NCBI RefSeq assembly: GCF_025136295.1
Contig: NZ_CP062788.1
Coordinates: 868,001-932,000 of the forward strand
From: Aestuariispira ectoiniformans
GTDB taxonomy: Bacteria; Pseudomonadota; Alphaproteobacteria; UBA8366; Aestuariispiraceae
DNA: 64,000 nt
Direction of reading: 5' to 3'
Below are positions 62,928-64,000 of this stretch, one piece after another. The stretch's first letter is position 1. Each line of letters begins with the position of its first letter. The notes beneath the pieces are model-generated. The model searched no databases and had not been told where the DNA came from. It saw only the letters and a list, made by a program, of their open reading frames with translations. Made by a program: the position numbers and the translations under genes.

Positions 62928-63821
62928 ATGACCATACAGATCGGGATCAATCCCATTTCCTGGAGTAATGACGACCTGCAAAGCCTGGGTGGGGCGACGC
63001 CGCTGGAGACCTGCCTTGGCGAGATCAAGCAGGCAGGCTATGCCGGGTTGGAGCTTTACCATAAATGCCCGCGCCAGCCGGAAGCTTTACAGGCCGCCGT
63101 CGCCCCCTATGGCCTGAAAATCGTGTCAGGCTGGTATAGCGGCCGCCTGCTGGAGCGGGATGCGGATGCGGAAATCGCCGCCCTTCAGGATCATCTGAAC
63201 CTCCTGAAGGCAATGGACTGTCAGGTCATGGTCTGGGCGGAAGTCACCGGCTGTGTCCATGGCGATATCGACACACCGGTCTCCCAGCGCCCGGTGATCC
63301 GGGACGAGCAATGGCCCGAATTTGCTGAACGCATGACCAAAGTGGCCGACTACCTGCGCGACCAGGGTATCGCCATGGCCTATCATCATCACATGGGCAC
63401 CGTGATAGAGACCGAGGCCGAAGTCGACCGCCTGATGGCGGAGACCGGCCCGTCGGTCGGTCTGTTACTCGACACCGGGCATCTGGTATTCGCGGGCGGC
63501 GATCCTTACGCAACGCTTGAGCGTCATCGGGATCGCGTGGTTCATGTTCATTGCAAGGATATCCGCGCGGATGTGCTGGCCCGTGCCAAGGCGGAAGGCT
63601 GGAGCTTCCTGAACGGCGTGATCGAAGGCGTCTTCACCGTGCCCGGCGACGGCAGCATCGACTATCAGCGCGTCGCCGACATCCTGGCCGCCCAGGACTA
63701 CAGCGGCTGGCTGGTCGTAGAAGCCGAACAGGACCCGGACAAGGCCAACCCCCTGCAATATGCCACCATGGGCCATCAACATCTGGAACAGGTTGCGCGC
63801 AAGGCCGGGTTGCTGGCCTAG
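62928..63821 (+). CDS. iolE: Inosose dehydratase
   Basis: The 297-residue TIM-barrel protein begins MTIQIGINPISWSNDDLQSL and includes YHHHMGTVIETEAEVDRL and LLLDTGHLVFAGG, with metal-binding Glu, Asp and His. It dehydrates 2-keto-myo-inositol. It begins one base after the iolD stop. The operon lacks iolA (methylmalonate-semialdehyde dehydrogenase), which is presumably elsewhere. Confidence 0.95.
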   Translation: MTIQIGINPISWSNDDLQSLGGATPLETCLGEIKQAGYAGLELYHKCPRQPEALQAAVAPYGLKIVSGWYSGRLLERDADAEIAALQDHLNLLKAMDCQVMVWAEVTGCVHGDIDTPVSQRPVIRDEQWPEFAERMTKVADYLRDQGIAMAYHHHMGTVIETEAEVDRLMAETGPSVGLLLDTGHLVFAGGDPYATLERHRDRVVHVHCKDIRADVLARAKAEGWSFLNGVIEGVFTVPGDGSIDYQRVADILAAQDYSGWLVVEAEQDPDKANPLQYATMGHQHLEQVARKAGLLA

Positions 63822-63843
63822 ACAACAGACGGTTCCATCCTGG

Positions 63844-63879
63844 AAAACCCCCGTCCGGGCAACCGGCGGGGGTTTTTGT
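63844..63879 (+). terminator. Rho-independent terminator of the iol operon
   Basis: AAAACCCCCG and CGGGGGTTTT form a 10-base stem, with a CCGG-gcaa-CCGG inner stem, followed by TTTTTGTTTG. It lies 23 bases after the iolE stop. Confidence 0.9.
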
Positions 63880-64000
63880 TTGAATTGAAAAAGTGAGCTA
63901 TTATAAGTGTTTATGGTGATTATGAGGTCTGTGGCATAGAAAGAAGGTTGATGCTGTGTTGTTTGGGATATGTGTTGCCTTATCGTTACTTTATGTTTTC
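63880..64000. other. AT-rich end of window without a recognised gene
   Basis: No coding frame, RNA gene or strong hairpin is visible in these bases. A downstream gene may begin just beyond the edge. Confidence 0.5.

Overview
The window looks like a chromosome segment of a marine or soil alphaproteobacterium related to the Rhodospirillales. I base this on the aroA - cmk - rpsA - ihfB gene order, a TIGR02300-type CxxC protein, a PAS_5-type PAS protein, a zf-CHCC protein and high GC. No genus is assigned. Most of the window is ordinary chromosomal coding, with no plasmid, phage or CRISPR features. One small insertion sits at the 3' end of polA, and one large unfamiliar metabolic cluster is present.

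Layout. 1-3.4 kb: a partial membrane protein, hypoxanthine phosphoribosyltransferase, a PEP-CTERM-like exported protein, an ABC ATPase and a small zinc protein. 3.4-7.3 kb: polA. Its last 53 bp are repeated 1,055 bp downstream, bracketing an AT-richer mini-island with one coiled-coil/winged-helix gene and a convergent, promoter- and terminator-bounded short transcription unit. 7.5-13.7 kb: an exported molybdenum hydroxylase (large subunit, 2Fe-2S subunit, diheme cytochrome c) and an SLC13-type transporter. 13.8-22.1 kb: lapA-like gene, ihfB, rpsA, cmk, a papain-like protease/hydrolase fusion wedged between cmk and aroA, aroA, the TIGR02300 gene and tRNA-Ala(GGC). 22.3-26.0 kb: single genes and a metal-type PadR/DUF2218 pair. 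26.0-30.8 kb: a tripartite tricarboxylate transporter (tctCBA), a nitroreductase and a divergent LysR regulator.

30.8-47.0 kb is the most interesting region. Twelve tightly packed minus-strand genes carry a prephenate-dehydratase-like protein, a B12-binding radical SAM enzyme, a sulfotransferase, a LeuA-like condensing enzyme, a fused LeuC-LeuD isomerase, an FAD monooxygenase, two YrdC/Sua5-like proteins, a CADD/PqqC-like heme-oxygenase-fold oxidase, an ACMSD-type amidohydrolase, a HlyD-like adaptor and an unknown protein. A divergent citrate synthase and an MFS transporter complete it. I infer an undescribed small-molecule pathway with keto-acid chain extension, tailoring and export. The product cannot be read from the sequence.

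47.0-50.8 kb: a LysR/quinone-reductase pair and a hybrid histidine kinase whose PAS domain carries the heme-ligand signature of FixL. 50.8-63.8 kb: a myo-inositol catabolic locus, with an ABC sugar importer, dehydrogenases, an RpiR/IolR-type regulator with repeated TAGAA-N6-TTCTA operators, and iolG, iolB, iolC (fused to a DUF2090 aldolase-like domain), iolD and iolE. The last about 120 bases hold no gene that I can see.
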